DNA of 30,331 bases, taken from the NCBI GenBank assembly GCA_016870135.1, contig VGCF01000004.1, positions 1 through 30,331 of the forward strand, in the 5' to 3' direction. The notes under the pieces were generated by a model. It had not been told where the DNA came from. It ran no database searches and saw nothing but the letters and a program-made list of their open reading frames with translations. The translations under genes and the position numbers were made by a program. Shown piece after piece: positions 8,781-18,095 of this stretch; the first letter of the stretch is position 1; each line of letters begins with the position of its first letter. Source of the DNA: Alphaproteobacteria bacterium. GTDB taxonomy: Bacteria > Pseudomonadota > Alphaproteobacteria > Holosporales > Holosporaceae.

Positions 8781-9701
8781 ATGGCATTAATTTCCTTGCC
8801 CCCAACCTTTTCTTTTTCTTTTTTAAAATACAAGGGATTATCCTTTGTCTTGTTATTGTCGATGATGATCACGGTCTTGTTGGGCTATCATTTTCGCGGA
8901 CTGAACCTTGGTGTGGATTTTCGCGGGGGAACCATTATAGAGGTTGAAACAAAGCAACCCTTGGATATTAATGCCTTGCGTACCCGATTACGACACACCA
9001 TAAAACACGACGTCACCGTACAATCGGTGGGCAATGGGGCAACAGAGCTGTTATTACGCACAGACATGCAGGATCCCAAATTGTTGGCCAGTATTCGTCC
9101 TATTTTAGGGGAATCGGCTGTATATCACAAAATTGAAACCATTGGTCCAAAAGTTGGAAAAGAGTTGATCAAAAATGGGGCTCTGGCGATTTTTTGGGCA
9201 TTATTGGCCATGATGGCCTATGTCTGGTTGCGGTTTGAATGGCAATTCAGCGTCTGTGCTTTTGTGGCTTTGTTGCACGATTGTTTGGGGCTGTTGGCAT
9301 TTTTTATGTGGACACAATTTGAATTTAATGAGAGCGCCGTGGTGGCCATTTTAATTACAGCGGCTTATTCCATTAACGATACGGTGGTGATCTTTGATCG
9401 ACTGAGAGAAAAGCGTCTGGACAATCAGGGCCAAGGGGTGGCGTTTTCCGACTTGGTGAACGCCAGTTTAAATGAAACCTTGTCGAGAACCTTGTTGACT
9501 TCTTCTACGGCACTTTTGGCTCTGGTGATGTTGTATTTTTTTGGTGGCGATGTTATTTCAACCCTCAGCTTGCCGATTTTAATGGGCATTATTGTTGGGA
9601 CGTACTCGTCCGTGGTTATTGCTGTTCCCTTATTAATTTGGTTGCCCCAATCGCCCCTGAAACCCGAACACGAGATCATCGATGCGAATACTGGGCATTG
9701 A
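8781..9701 (+). CDS. secF: Protein translocase subunit SecF
   Basis: Forms the SecDF complex with SecD. At 306 aa it is of usual length. It has an N-terminal membrane helix (FVLLLSMMITVLLGYHF), the D1 motif LGVDFRGGTIIEV, a small periplasmic domain, and five further membrane segments. YSINDTVVIFDRLREKR is the strongly conserved SecF signature, the counterpart of the SecD VDANVLINERIKE motif. AGAGG at 8771-8775 sits 5 nt before the ATG. Its last 20 bases overlap the start of ruvC, so the two are probably translated from one message. The 173 bp separating it from secD is unusual for a gene pair that normally abuts. Confidence 0.97.
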   Translation: MALISLPPTFSFSFLKYKGLSFVLLLSMMITVLLGYHFRGLNLGVDFRGGTIIEVETKQPLDINALRTRLRHTIKHDVTVQSVGNGATELLLRTDMQDPKLLASIRPILGESAVYHKIETIGPKVGKELIKNGALAIFWALLAMMAYVWLRFEWQFSVCAFVALLHDCLGLLAFFMWTQFEFNESAVVAILITAAYSINDTVVIFDRLREKRLDNQGQGVAFSDLVNASLNETLSRTLLTSSTALLALVMLYFFGGDVISTLSLPILMGIIVGTYSSVVIAVPLLIWLPQSPLKPEHEIIDANTGH

Positions 9702-10227
9702 TCCTGGCACTCGATTCATGGGCTGGGGAATGATCGACTATGGCAGAACAGAGCGTTTGGGACCCTGCGGCTGTATTCGACCCAAAGGAACACATATTGG
9801 CGAACGATTAGGGCAAATCGATGGGCAATTATCCGATATTATCCAACAGCATCAACCCAAAATTATGGTGCTAGAAAAAGTTTTTGTAAATATCAACCCC
9901 CAATCAGCCTTGACCTTGGGATATTCCCGTGGTGTGGCTCTGGCTGTGGCGGCTAGGCACAGATTAGAGGTTGCTGAATATGCACCAAATACCATCAAAA
10001 AAAGTTTGACAGGGTATGGTCATGCCACAAAAGATCAAATGATAGCCATGATTTCGCGTTTGTTTGGTATAGACATGACATCAGATACAGCCGATGCTGT
10101 GGCAGCCGCCATGTGTCATGGGCGCCATATCCCCTTTGGGCAGAACCAACACTGGACACTCAACACGGACGATCAGTCGGGTGCAAAAAAGGCGTTAAAG
10201 ACCAATCCATCACAGGGCATGGCTTGA
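9682..10227 (+). CDS. ruvC: Holliday junction endonuclease RuvC
   Basis: Cuts four-way DNA junctions made by recombination, working with RuvAB. The 181 aa product starts MRILGIDPGT, which carries the first catalytic aspartate (D7). The second acidic site is the E of VLEKVF and the last pair lies in DTADAVAAAMCHG, so all four catalytic acids appear present. The start overlaps secF by 20 bp, with only a weak GAG upstream, suggesting translational coupling. The last roughly 28 residues after RHIPF are unlike the family. The DNA encoding the RHIPF region is repeated about 150 bp further on in another continuation, so the C-terminus may have been rewritten. ruvA and ruvB, often adjacent, are not in the window. 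Confidence 0.95.
   Translation: MRILGIDPGTRFMGWGMIDYGRTERLGPCGCIRPKGTHIGERLGQIDGQLSDIIQQHQPKIMVLEKVFVNINPQSALTLGYSRGVALAVAARHRLEVAEYAPNTIKKSLTGYGHATKDQMIAMISRLFGIDMTSDTADAVAAAMCHGRHIPFGQNQHWTLNTDDQSGAKKALKTNPSQGMA
10109..10157 (+). repeat. ruvC 3' segment, copy 1 (inside ruvC)
   Basis: About 49 bp within the ruvC coding end that recur almost exactly at 10262-10308. From GTCATGGGCGCC onward the copies differ only by a GG present here and absent there; one further mismatch lies near the left end. Confidence 0.9.
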
Positions 10228-10261
10228 CGGGCAAAGCATCAACCTGAATCTGAGCTGATAC

Positions 10262-10308
10262 CCATGGGTCATGGGCGCCATATCCCCTTTGCAGAACCAA
10301 CACTGGAC
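10262..10308 (+). repeat. ruvC 3' segment, copy 2 (intergenic)
   Basis: Second copy of the ruvC tail, about 35 bp after the ruvC stop. Read in the ruvC-equivalent frame from ATG 10264 it encodes MGHGRHIPFAEPTLDL and stays open until TAA at 10411-10413 (49 codons). It may represent the displaced original 3' end of ruvC, or a partial duplication. No ribosome site supports it as a separate gene. A further 12 bp string CCGCACAACGGG at 10358-10369 recurs at 10459-10470 in the end of comM. Confidence 0.8.
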
Positions 10309-10451
10309 CTATCTGCTGACCGATTGAAGGAATCCCCTCTGCTGCAGAGCCATTCCGCCGCACAACGGGAAGGGGGGAAATCCCAAACAAAAATATCTAG
10401 TATTCATCAGTAATAGAATATAACGATTACCCCGGCCCATTCAAAACCCAT

Positions 10452-11957
10452 TTAAACCCCGCACAACGGGCCCTGCAAGCGATAGGTTAACGCCTCTGAC
10501 AAATGGTTGGCCGATAATACCGTCTGACCTTCCAATGCGGCGATGGATCGCGCCACACGAATAATACGGTAATAGGTTCGTGCCGACAACGACCATTTTT
10601 CAATGGCTTTTTGCATCAATGCCCAGGCGGCTGGACTATGATGTAACACCGCATCCAATTCTGCGGGCAGTGGATGACGACTCATCTGGTGGGTATCGTG
10701 GAAATCCCAGGCATATTGGACCCGTTTTTGCACATCAGGGCTTTGTTTTTCACCCGCAGACCATTGGGCCAACAGGGCAGGCTTTACCTCTGGTATATCC
10801 AAAACGATATCAATACGGTCTAAAAATGGCCCCGAAAGGCCACTTTGGTACGCACTGGCACACGCTGGTGCCTTGCGACATTGACGTTCTGCATGACCAA
10901 AATAACCACAGCGACAAGGATTCATGGCACCAATCAATTGAAAATCAGCAGGATAAATGGCTCTGTAATTGGCCCGAGATACCACAGCTTGTTGGGTTTC
11001 CAACGATTGTCGCAATGAATCAATGGCCGTTCTGGAAAATTCTGGCAATTCATCTAAAAACAAAACCCCTTGGTGGGCAAAGGAAATTTCTCCTGGTACA
11101 CCTTTGATCCCCCCGCCCACCAATGCCGCCATGGATACCGAATGATGAGGATTGCGAAATGGTCTTTTCTGAATCAATGATCCCGTCACGCCGTTGCCCT
11201 GACCCAAACTGTGAATCATGGTGACTTCTAAGGATTCTTTGGCCGTCATGGGCGGCAAAATAGATGCCATGCGCATGGCCAACATGGATTTTCCTGTTCC
11301 AGGCGGGCCCACCAAAAGGACGTTATGGCGCCCTGCTGCGGCAATGGTTAGGGCTCTTTTTGCCACTTCTTGCCCATGGATATCTGAAAAATCCCCAAAA
11401 GAATTCCCATCCTTTGTAATTTTCCCCTCTGGCCGATTCAATACATGATGCCCTTTGTAATGATTGACCAAAGACAATAAATGATCAGGAGCCAACACAT
11501 CCCCATCTCCACCCCAAACGGCTTCTCCGCCACATTCCGCAGGACAAACGAGTAATCGATTTTCACTGCTGGCCAACAATGCAGAGGATAGAGCCCCACG
11601 GACAGGCTTGATACGCCCATCCAGCCCCAATTCACCAATGGCAATGGCTTGGGACAGCACCTCGCCCGGCAAAATATCCAATGCCATCAACAAGGCCAAC
11701 GCCAAGGGCAAATCATAATGGTTGCCCTCTTTTTGAATATCGGCTGGGGATAAATTCATCGTAATTCTTTTGGCAGGCAGAGCAATGCCCAAGGTGTGCA
11801 GTGCCGAACGAATGCGCTCTTTGGATTCGTTAACTGCTTTGTCTGGCAACCCCACAATGGAAAACGATGGCAAGCTGCCGCCCGCAATTTGTACTTGTAC
11901 ACTGACGCGCACGGCTTGAATGCCCTGAAAAGACACCGTCTGAATTTCCGATATCAT
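10452..11957 (-). CDS. comM: ComM/YifB-family Mg-chelatase-like AAA+ ATPase
   Basis: A 501 aa hexameric AAA+ helicase. In naturally competent bacteria ComM drives branch migration during integration of transformed DNA; it is also widespread in species not known to be competent. The N-terminal ChlI-like domain (SFSIVGLPDKAVNESKERI) is followed by Walker A GPPGTGKSMLA, Walker B VLFLDELPEF, and a zinc-type cysteine cluster starting MNPCRCGYFG with C-x(n)-C farther on. The C-terminal domain carries SARTYYRIIRVARSIAAL. The length matches E. coli YifB (506 aa). The ATG at 11957 (MISEIQTVSFQG) is the family start. It converges on ruvC and is divergent from tolB. Both neighbours in the recombination theme (ruvC, comM) act on branched DNA. 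Confidence 0.95.
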   Translation of the reverse strand: MISEIQTVSFQGIQAVRVSVQVQIAGGSLPSFSIVGLPDKAVNESKERIRSALHTLGIALPAKRITMNLSPADIQKEGNHYDLPLALALLMALDILPGEVLSQAIAIGELGLDGRIKPVRGALSSALLASSENRLLVCPAECGGEAVWGGDGDVLAPDHLLSLVNHYKGHHVLNRPEGKITKDGNSFGDFSDIHGQEVAKRALTIAAAGRHNVLLVGPPGTGKSMLAMRMASILPPMTAKESLEVTMIHSLGQGNGVTGSLIQKRPFRNPHHSVSMAALVGGGIKGVPGEISFAHQGVLFLDELPEFSRTAIDSLRQSLETQQAVVSRANYRAIYPADFQLIGAMNPCRCGYFGHAERQCRKAPACASAYQSGLSGPFLDRIDIVLDIPEVKPALLAQWSAGEKQSPDVQKRVQYAWDFHDTHQMSRHPLPAELDAVLHHSPAAWALMQKAIEKWSLSARTYYRIIRVARSIAALEGQTVLSANHLSEALTYRLQGPLCGV

Positions 11958-12182
11958 TTCTGTAATACCATTTTATGTTTAAACAATTTTAAACGAAAAA
12001 ATCAAAAACTGTCAATACACTGTCTTTACATAAACTTTTATTAAAAAGATAGGTTTTTAGTGGAAAGGTGATGGCCAAAAAAAGAACAGAATCTGACCAC
12101 AGTGATATTGGCAATGGACTGGCGATTCTGTCACACTGGATACAGATACACCGGCCTATTTTATGCTCAGGAGACACTCTAT

Positions 12183-13583
12183 ATGCCACATCGTTCAAAA
12201 AAGCCGCGATTTTTTATGGCAAAAATACTTTTTTCTGTGGTTTTATGTTCTGCATTATCCATCAATCATGCCACTCCATCGGCCTCTGTTGGGGGAAAAA
12301 GCCCCCTAGCATTAACCGTCCGAAAAGGTGTGGTTTCCAAAATTCCTGTTGCGTTTTTGGGGTTCCAAACCCTGGGATCGGATATTGATATCGGGGCTGT
12401 GGTGGAAAATGATTTGCGTCTATCAGGCTCTTTTTCTATTCTCCCAAATTACAGCATGGGCCAACGAGAGCAAGAAGCCCTGAGTACCCCCAATTTGTTA
12501 CTATGGCAATCGTACCCAGGCGCCATGGTGGTTCAGGGAAACATCACCACCAACGGGAGCACCATATCCGTAGAGTTAAAGATATACGATGCCACATTAA
12601 ATAAATTGCTGAAAACCGGAACCATTTATGCCAGCACTTCGCAATGGCGTTCATTGGCCCACTTGATTTCCAATGCCATTTATTACGAATTGACTGGTGA
12701 AAAAGGCATTTTTGATACGCAAATTGTGTTTATTGCGCAAAGTGGAACGGCCCTGAAACCGGTTGCCCGCGTGGCCATTATTGACCAAGATGGTTACAAT
12801 TTACGCTTTTTGACATCGGGTGATGAATATTGCGACAGTCCAAGAACGTCTCTGGTATCGCCCAACATTGCCTACTCGTTTTTAAACAAACGCCGCTATA
12901 TGCTGCGCATGCACAATCTTGCCACAGAACAAAAGACCGTTTTACCCATCAAAGGCATCGGCATTTCCGCAGAATTTGCTCCCAACGGTCGGGATGTGTT
13001 GCTCAGTGATTCCTTTAATGGGAGCACAACCTTGAGCGTATATGATATGTCTACGGGCCAAACACGACAGTTAAATCGATCCTATGGTGGTATTGCCGTG
13101 TCCCCCAGTTATGCCCCTGATGGCCAATCCTTTGTGGTGTCATCGGATCAAGATTTGGGCGGCAGTACGGAAACCAAGCGCCGCATCGGAGCCCCAAAAC
13201 TATACATCGTTCAGAACAATGGTGCGGCTCGATTGCTGTCCAAAGGCACAGGCAGTTATCTCAGTCCATGCTGGTCACCAGATGGCAAATACATTGCGTT
13301 TGTCAAGCGATCCAAAGGAAACTATTATATTGGTGTCATGAATACGGATGGTTCGGGTGAACGCATGCTGGCCAGTGACCACATGATCGATTATCCATCT
13401 TGGGCTCCCAACAGCCGTATGTTGATTTTTTGTGCACAACAACGACGTTTTTCCCCCTATTCTCTGTTTATTGTGGATCTGACAGGTCGATCATTACGGA
13501 AACTGCCTGTGCAATCTGGGGGATCGTCTTATGGAGGCAAACATCCCAGCTGGCGATCTTATAAAGCAAAAGCAATCCCTTGA
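12183..13583 (+). CDS. tolB: Tol-Pal system periplasmic protein TolB
   Basis: Periplasmic beta-propeller that binds Pal and links the outer membrane to the TolQRA motor during division. The start at ATG 12183 is supported by AGGAG at 12169-12173 and by a sensible signal peptide: basic n-region PHRSKKPR, hydrophobic FFMAKILFSVVLCSALS. The mature N-terminal domain (VAFLGFQTLGSDIDIGAVVENDL) is followed by propeller blades with repeated S-P-D-G units: SPSYAPDGQSFVVSSDQ, SPCWSPDGKYIAFVKRS, YPSWAPNSRMLIF. At 466 aa it is near the family norm. pal, tolA, tolQ and tolR, commonly clustered with it, are absent here; it instead converges on lptD. Confidence 0.95.
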   Translation: MPHRSKKPRFFMAKILFSVVLCSALSINHATPSASVGGKSPLALTVRKGVVSKIPVAFLGFQTLGSDIDIGAVVENDLRLSGSFSILPNYSMGQREQEALSTPNLLLWQSYPGAMVVQGNITTNGSTISVELKIYDATLNKLLKTGTIYASTSQWRSLAHLISNAIYYELTGEKGIFDTQIVFIAQSGTALKPVARVAIIDQDGYNLRFLTSGDEYCDSPRTSLVSPNIAYSFLNKRRYMLRMHNLATEQKTVLPIKGIGISAEFAPNGRDVLLSDSFNGSTTLSVYDMSTGQTRQLNRSYGGIAVSPSYAPDGQSFVVSSDQDLGGSTETKRRIGAPKLYIVQNNGAARLLSKGTGSYLSPCWSPDGKYIAFVKRSKGNYYIGVMNTDGSGERMLASDHMIDYPSWAPNSRMLIFCAQQRRFSPYSLFIVDLTGRSLRKLPVQSGGSSYGGKHPSWRSYKAKAIP

Positions 13584-13586
13584 GCG

Positions 13587-13606
13587 GGGCATCTTGCCCT
13601 TCTCTT
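13587..13606 (+). terminator. Possible terminator of tolB
   Basis: Immediately after the stop codon, GGGCA (13587-13591), a 3-nt loop and TGCCC (13595-13599) form a short stem followed by TTCTCTTT. The stem is small and the T run interrupted. Confidence 0.4.
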
Positions 13607-13662
13607 TGCTCATCGTGGGATCTGATTTCTTGGACAATACAGACAACCCCACTGAGGCAGTC

Positions 13663-13706
13663 AAGGGCAAGATAAACCACAGGATGAAGGGCAAGATAAA
13701 CCACAG
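13663..13706. repeat. 24 bp period tandem duplication in the tolB-lptD spacer
   Basis: AAGGGCAAGATAAACCACAG occurs at 13663-13682 and again at 13687-13706, separated by GATG. It ends two bases before the lptD stop codon. Confidence 0.85.
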
Positions 13707-13708
13707 AA

Positions 13709-16033
13709 TCAAAAATCGGAATATAACCCATGGTCAAAGCGTTGATCTTGTTGCAACAATCCGCCAATGGTTTTTAATTGCAAAGACAGGCCCACACTCC
13801 ACCCAGGCTTGATGTTTTGCATGGAATAATAGGATTTTTGAATGGTGAAATGAAACATCACGCATTCGTTTTGATACCCCATACCAAATCCAACATCCAT
13901 TAATTTGGGCTGTTGGTCTGGTGTATAAAGATCATGGGTGGTAAAGGCCTTGAACGTCCAAAAATCGCCTATTTTTGATAATATTTTTAATACAAATTGA
14001 TTATAATTGGTTTGTGATGATCGGACTCTATGGGGTGCATCGCTCTGCCCAAAGGCATAGCTGCCTGAAATGGTCGCCCAATCTGGCCCACCCTGCCACC
14101 CAATTTCTTGAAAACGCATGATCTGATTTTGTCCATCCACACGAAAGCGATAAATCAAATCGCCATAATCCAACTGTGCATCCAATTGCCCCACATAATC
14201 CGATTTTCCACGCCGAATGCCCACCACATTTAACACAGGGTCTGGTTCAACAAACGATTGGCTTTGACCCAAAAAAGCATGCATGGATCCTATAGAAAAA
14301 TCACCATTCCAATCCAATCCGTAATTTACACGTGACCCTTGATCTGATCGATCGTATCCTGCAAATCGGCTGTGATCGAATAGATTGCTTTCATCAAAAA
14401 TCAAGCTCTGGCTGTCTTCATTATTGGGCATCTGTGTAACCATAGGCCCAAGTAAAACCTGAACAACAGGGCTGAATGTCCCCAGTTTAGCCACCATCCA
14501 CGGCATACGAGAAATCACCCCACACTGGGGAATGATTTGGGCTAGCGTAGTATACGTTTTCGAACCATCGTTGGGATAAGTAGTCTGGTATTCCATGGCA
14601 TACAGGGTTGTCCCCGTTGAGGCAAATACATCAAAGGTTTGCCCCCAAGATGTGACGTTTCGAGAATCCCATTTCACGCCAGCATGAATACGCTGCATCC
14701 CATTACCCAGTGTGCGATACAGGGACAGGGTACTGAAATCAGCGGATATGGTGCTGCCTTTCCACAGCGGATTTGACTGATAGACATATCGAATTTCCGG
14801 TAAAATATAGGGTATGGTGCTTGGGTTATCTTGGGGTTGTAATCCGCGATAATTCAATACACGAATGTTCCAATAATGCTGGTCATCAAAACGTTCCAAT
14901 GTGGCGTGGGATGGTAAAAAGGTGGCTTGACTCTGTCCAAAAAAAGTCCATGTTTCCAAAAATGTTTTATCACTGACCCACCACTGTTCGCCCGAAAACT
15001 TCCAATGCTCATTCAGACCCATATCGGTTTTCCCATGGAAAAATCCACGCACAGCCGGTATGGAATACTGCATATTATTCTGGCCCCATTCTGGGATATC
15101 CCCATCAAAAGGTATGGGTTCGCCGCCGATTTGTTCTCGGGTATTGTTTTTATACCTTCCATCTTGACCAACGGATGGATTGATGGCCCCCTCGATCATG
15201 GTGTGATGTCGATTGGTATGCCCACGATATTGTGCCGCCAACAACCCTCCCCCTTGGGTGGTGATATAGGGTGTCCAGGTGATGTCATGTTCTGGACTGA
15301 TGGCCCAAAAATAAGGTACGCCCACATATTGACCCAATTGAGCATTCATGCCGACAGCGGGTGACACCAGGCCACTTGCACGTGTGGTGGGCACATAAAA
15401 ATAGGGCAAATAGGCCACAGGAACACCCAAAACAGAAAAGTGGGCATCGGTATATTCGGTTCGTTTCCGCGTTTTATTCAATACCATTTTTTTGGCATGC
15501 ACCGACCACAAGGGGTTTCCGTATGATTTTCCAAAAGAATCCACACACAATGCACACGGTGTATATGACCCCATACGCAAGGTTGTTCCAGACTTGTCGT
15601 GATGGATGTTTTGGGCGGTAAAGCGCGCTTGGGATGATGAAAATGCCCGAACACACGACATTTGTCCTGTCTCTTGATCCAATTGAATGCTGACCTGTTC
15701 ACACTGAACAATGGCCCCATTTCCATACACAATGGACACATCTCCCACCGCCGAAACGGTATTGGTTTTGGGGTCAAACTGCATAGAGTTGGCTGTAATT
15801 TTTGCCCCACCTTGGGACAAAGTGGCGCGTCCTTTGGCAAGGACTTTTCCAGTTTTTTCATCGATGCAACCAGAAACAGTCTGCAAGACGATCGGTTGTT
15901 CTTTGGATTGGTGAAAGGCTGTTAAATCAAAATTTGGCTCTTGCTTTCCCCCATCATCTTTTTTCCACGCGCACAAACCCAAGGCCACAATCAACACTTT
16001 GATCCAACCGTATTCGCGTCGCAAAGCCACCAT
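13709..16033 (-). CDS. lptD: LPS-assembly outer-membrane protein LptD
   Basis: Outer-membrane barrel that, with LptE, inserts lipopolysaccharide into the cell surface. The 774 aa product has an N-terminal hydrophobic segment (WIKVLIVALGLCAW), then the periplasmic OstA/LptA-like jellyroll (GRATLSQGGAKITANSMQFD, AVGDVSIVYGNGAIVQCEQV). After TPCALC comes the family hallmark VPVAYLPYFYVPTTRASGLV that starts the barrel, followed by many aromatic beta strands and the C-terminal NECVMFHFTIQKSYY. Cysteines near both ends are compatible with the disulphides known in LptD, though the exact pairing differs from the adjacent cysteine pair of E. coli. ATG 16033 is preferred to the in-frame GTG at 16042; either is possible. 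Its presence implies the organism still makes LPS or LOS. Confidence 0.95.
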   Translation of the reverse strand: MVALRREYGWIKVLIVALGLCAWKKDDGGKQEPNFDLTAFHQSKEQPIVLQTVSGCIDEKTGKVLAKGRATLSQGGAKITANSMQFDPKTNTVSAVGDVSIVYGNGAIVQCEQVSIQLDQETGQMSCVRAFSSSQARFTAQNIHHDKSGTTLRMGSYTPCALCVDSFGKSYGNPLWSVHAKKMVLNKTRKRTEYTDAHFSVLGVPVAYLPYFYVPTTRASGLVSPAVGMNAQLGQYVGVPYFWAISPEHDITWTPYITTQGGGLLAAQYRGHTNRHHTMIEGAINPSVGQDGRYKNNTREQIGGEPIPFDGDIPEWGQNNMQYSIPAVRGFFHGKTDMGLNEHWKFSGEQWWVSDKTFLETWTFFGQSQATFLPSHATLERFDDQHYWNIRVLNYRGLQPQDNPSTIPYILPEIRYVYQSNPLWKGSTISADFSTLSLYRTLGNGMQRIHAGVKWDSRNVTSWGQTFDVFASTGTTLYAMEYQTTYPNDGSKTYTTLAQIIPQCGVISRMPWMVAKLGTFSPVVQVLLGPMVTQMPNNEDSQSLIFDESNLFDHSRFAGYDRSDQGSRVNYGLDWNGDFSIGSMHAFLGQSQSFVEPDPVLNVVGIRRGKSDYVGQLDAQLDYGDLIYRFRVDGQNQIMRFQEIGWQGGPDWATISGSYAFGQSDAPHRVRSSQTNYNQFVLKILSKIGDFWTFKAFTTHDLYTPDQQPKLMDVGFGMGYQNECVMFHFTIQKSYYSMQNIKPGWSVGLSLQLKTIGGLLQQDQRFDHGLYSDF

Positions 16034-16135
16034 TCCCGACACGATAACATGATACTATACAGTGTAAACTGAACATAACCAGAATCCTAGTCAAGGGTTA
16101 ACTGAATATCCCATTAAAAACAGGCCATGACCCCC

Positions 16136-16162
16136 AAAAAAAGGGCTGAACCACTCGGTCAG
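16136..16162 (-). terminator. Rho-independent terminator after lepA
   Basis: Read on the minus strand, CTGACC, a GAGT tetraloop and GGTTCAG (one bulged base) form a stem, followed by CCC and seven T. It lies 36 bases past the lepA stop and upstream of lptD, suggesting lptD has its own promoter; a TATAGT (plus-strand 16054-16059) just before lptD could be its -10. Confidence 0.6.
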
Positions 16163-16197
16163 AAGAGCTCAACCTATGACAGATCATGTAAGGGCAC

Positions 16198-17994
16198 CTA
16201 TTTTTTTAGTTTCAACACCTCGATAAAGGCTTTTTGAGGCACCTCTACATTTCCAAATTGACGCATTCTCTTTTTACCTTCTTTTTGTTTTTCCAAAAGT
16301 TTGCGTTTACGGGTAATATCCCCACCATAACATTTGGCTGTCACATTTTTACGCTGTGCCGAAATGGTTTCACGGGCCACAATTTTACCCCCAATGGCGG
16401 CTTGAATGGCGATGGGGAACAGTTGCTTTGGAATCAAATCTTTTAACCGTTCGCATACGGCGCGCCCCTTGTGTTGGGCTTTTTCTCTGGGAACAATGCT
16501 GGACAATGCGTCTACGGGTTCGCTGTTTAATAAAATGCTCAGCTTGACCAAATCCCCGGGTTCGTACCCATCAAACTGGTAATCGAAACTGGCATATCCC
16601 CGACTGACGGTTTTCAAGCAATCATAAAAATCAAAGACCACCTCGTTTAAAGGCAATCGGTACGTAATCATGGCCCGTTTATCGGCCAAATAGGTAAAAT
16701 CTTTTTGAAAACCGCGACGTTCTGTTAATAAGGTTAAAATGGAACCAACATAATCGTCTGGAACCAAAATGGTGGCACAAATCCAAGGCTCATGAATGGA
16801 TTCGATCAGGTTCGGTTCAGGTAAATCCGATGGATTATGTACCTCTAGAATAGTGCCTTTTTTTAAATGAATTTGATAAATGACACTGGGTGCCGTGATG
16901 ATTAAATCCAGATTGAATTCGCGGAACAAACGTTCTTGAATAATTTCCAAATGCAACAGTCCTAAAAATCCACACCGATACCCCATACCCAGCGCCGTAG
17001 AGCTCTCTGGTTCAAAGGAAAAACTGGCATCATTCAGGCGTAATTTATTTAAACTGTCCCTCAGACGCTCGTAATCAGGTCCTTCTACTGGAAACATGCT
17101 GCAAAAAACTACGGGAATCGACGGTTTAAACCCTGGCAATGCCTGGGCACAAGGTCGACTATCCAAAGTTAACGTATCCCCAATTTTACAATCTTGCACA
17201 TGACGAATATTGCCGCTGATGTACCCCATTTCTCCGCTGGATAAACAGTCGACTGGCTTTGGATAGGGGGTAAAAATCCCTACTTGTTCCATGGTATAAG
17301 TGGCGTTGGCCGCCATCATTTTGATTTTAGTTTTGGGCAATAATTGTCCCTGTTTGATGCGAACCAACACCACAACGCCCAAATATACATCATACCAACT
17401 GTCCACCAGTAACGCTTGTAATGGTGCATCCTCTTCCCCCTTTGGGGCAGGCAAGCGCTCTACAATGGCTTCCAAAACATCATCGATACCAAATCCTGTT
17501 TTAGCCGAAACCTCGACGGCACTGTCCCCATCAATCCCAATGTCATCCAATTGACGACGTACGGCTTCTGGATTGGCTGATGGCAAATCAATCTTGTTCA
17601 ACACTGGAATAATGGTGTGATCATGGGCAATGGCTTGGTATACTGTGGCCAACGTTTGTGCCTCGATGCCTTGACTGGCATCCACCACCAGAATAGACCC
17701 TTCGCATGCGGCCAACGATCGGCTGACTTCGTATGCAAAATCTACATGTCCCGGTGTATCCATCAAATTTAATTGGTACGTTTCCCCATTTTTTGCTGTA
17801 TAGGTTAAGCGCACCGTCTGAGCCTTGATGGTGATGCCGCGTTCTCGCTCGATATCCATGCTATCTAAATACTGTTCTTTTTTATGCCGCGGATCTAAAT
17901 CGCTGCATCGTTCCAACAAACGATCAGCCAGTGTTGATTTTCCATGATCAATGTGAGCAATAATCGCGAAATTACGAATGTGATCTTGGCGCAT
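16198..17994 (-). CDS. lepA: Elongation factor 4 (LepA GTPase)
   Basis: Ribosome-binding GTPase that can back-translocate stalled ribosomes and helps 30S maturation. At 598 aa it matches the family length. GTPase motifs are intact: G1 AHIDHGKST at 13-21, G2 within RERGITIKAQT, G3 DTPGHVDF at about 78-85, G4 NKIDLP at about 135. The LepA-specific C-terminal domain is present (GGDITRKRKLLEKQKEGKKR), with its basic tail. The ATG at 17994 opens MRQDHIRNFAIIAHIDHGKS, the normal start. No clear ribosome site is seen. A TATAAT lies 32 bases upstream (minus strand). fabG lies 101 bp upstream in the same direction. Lep genes often sit with lepB, which is absent here. Confidence 0.97.
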   Translation of the reverse strand: MRQDHIRNFAIIAHIDHGKSTLADRLLERCSDLDPRHKKEQYLDSMDIERERGITIKAQTVRLTYTAKNGETYQLNLMDTPGHVDFAYEVSRSLAACEGSILVVDASQGIEAQTLATVYQAIAHDHTIIPVLNKIDLPSANPEAVRRQLDDIGIDGDSAVEVSAKTGFGIDDVLEAIVERLPAPKGEEDAPLQALLVDSWYDVYLGVVVLVRIKQGQLLPKTKIKMMAANATYTMEQVGIFTPYPKPVDCLSSGEMGYISGNIRHVQDCKIGDTLTLDSRPCAQALPGFKPSIPVVFCSMFPVEGPDYERLRDSLNKLRLNDASFSFEPESSTALGMGYRCGFLGLLHLEIIQERLFREFNLDLIITAPSVIYQIHLKKGTILEVHNPSDLPEPNLIESIHEPWICATILVPDDYVGSILTLLTERRGFQKDFTYLADKRAMITYRLPLNEVVFDFYDCLKTVSRGYASFDYQFDGYEPGDLVKLSILLNSEPVDALSSIVPREKAQHKGRAVCERLKDLIPKQLFPIAIQAAIGGKIVARETISAQRKNVTAKCYGGDITRKRKLLEKQKEGKKRMRQFGNVEVPQKAFIEVLKLKK

Positions 17995-18025
17995 AACAGA
18001 AACAGAACAGCGGTTTTATGAATCA

Positions 18026-18031
18026 ATTATA
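18026..18031 (-). promoter_or_regulatory. Possible -10 element of lepA
   Basis: A perfect TATAAT on the minus strand (ATTATA on plus) lies 32 bases before the lepA ATG, which would give a leader of about 25 nt. No convincing -35 hexamer lies 17 bases away, and chance occurrence in AT-rich DNA cannot be excluded. Confidence 0.35.
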
Positions 18032-18095
18032 CAAGATTTTTTCATAAAAAACCCCTGTTTTTGTTCCCCACCCCCCCTTATGCTTGTACAGGAAC

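Noticed and set aside
10458..10470. 12 bp shared by the ruvC-comM spacer and the comM end as evidence of a second tail duplication
   Set aside because: Too short to exclude chance; noted only as a minor detail of the spacer.
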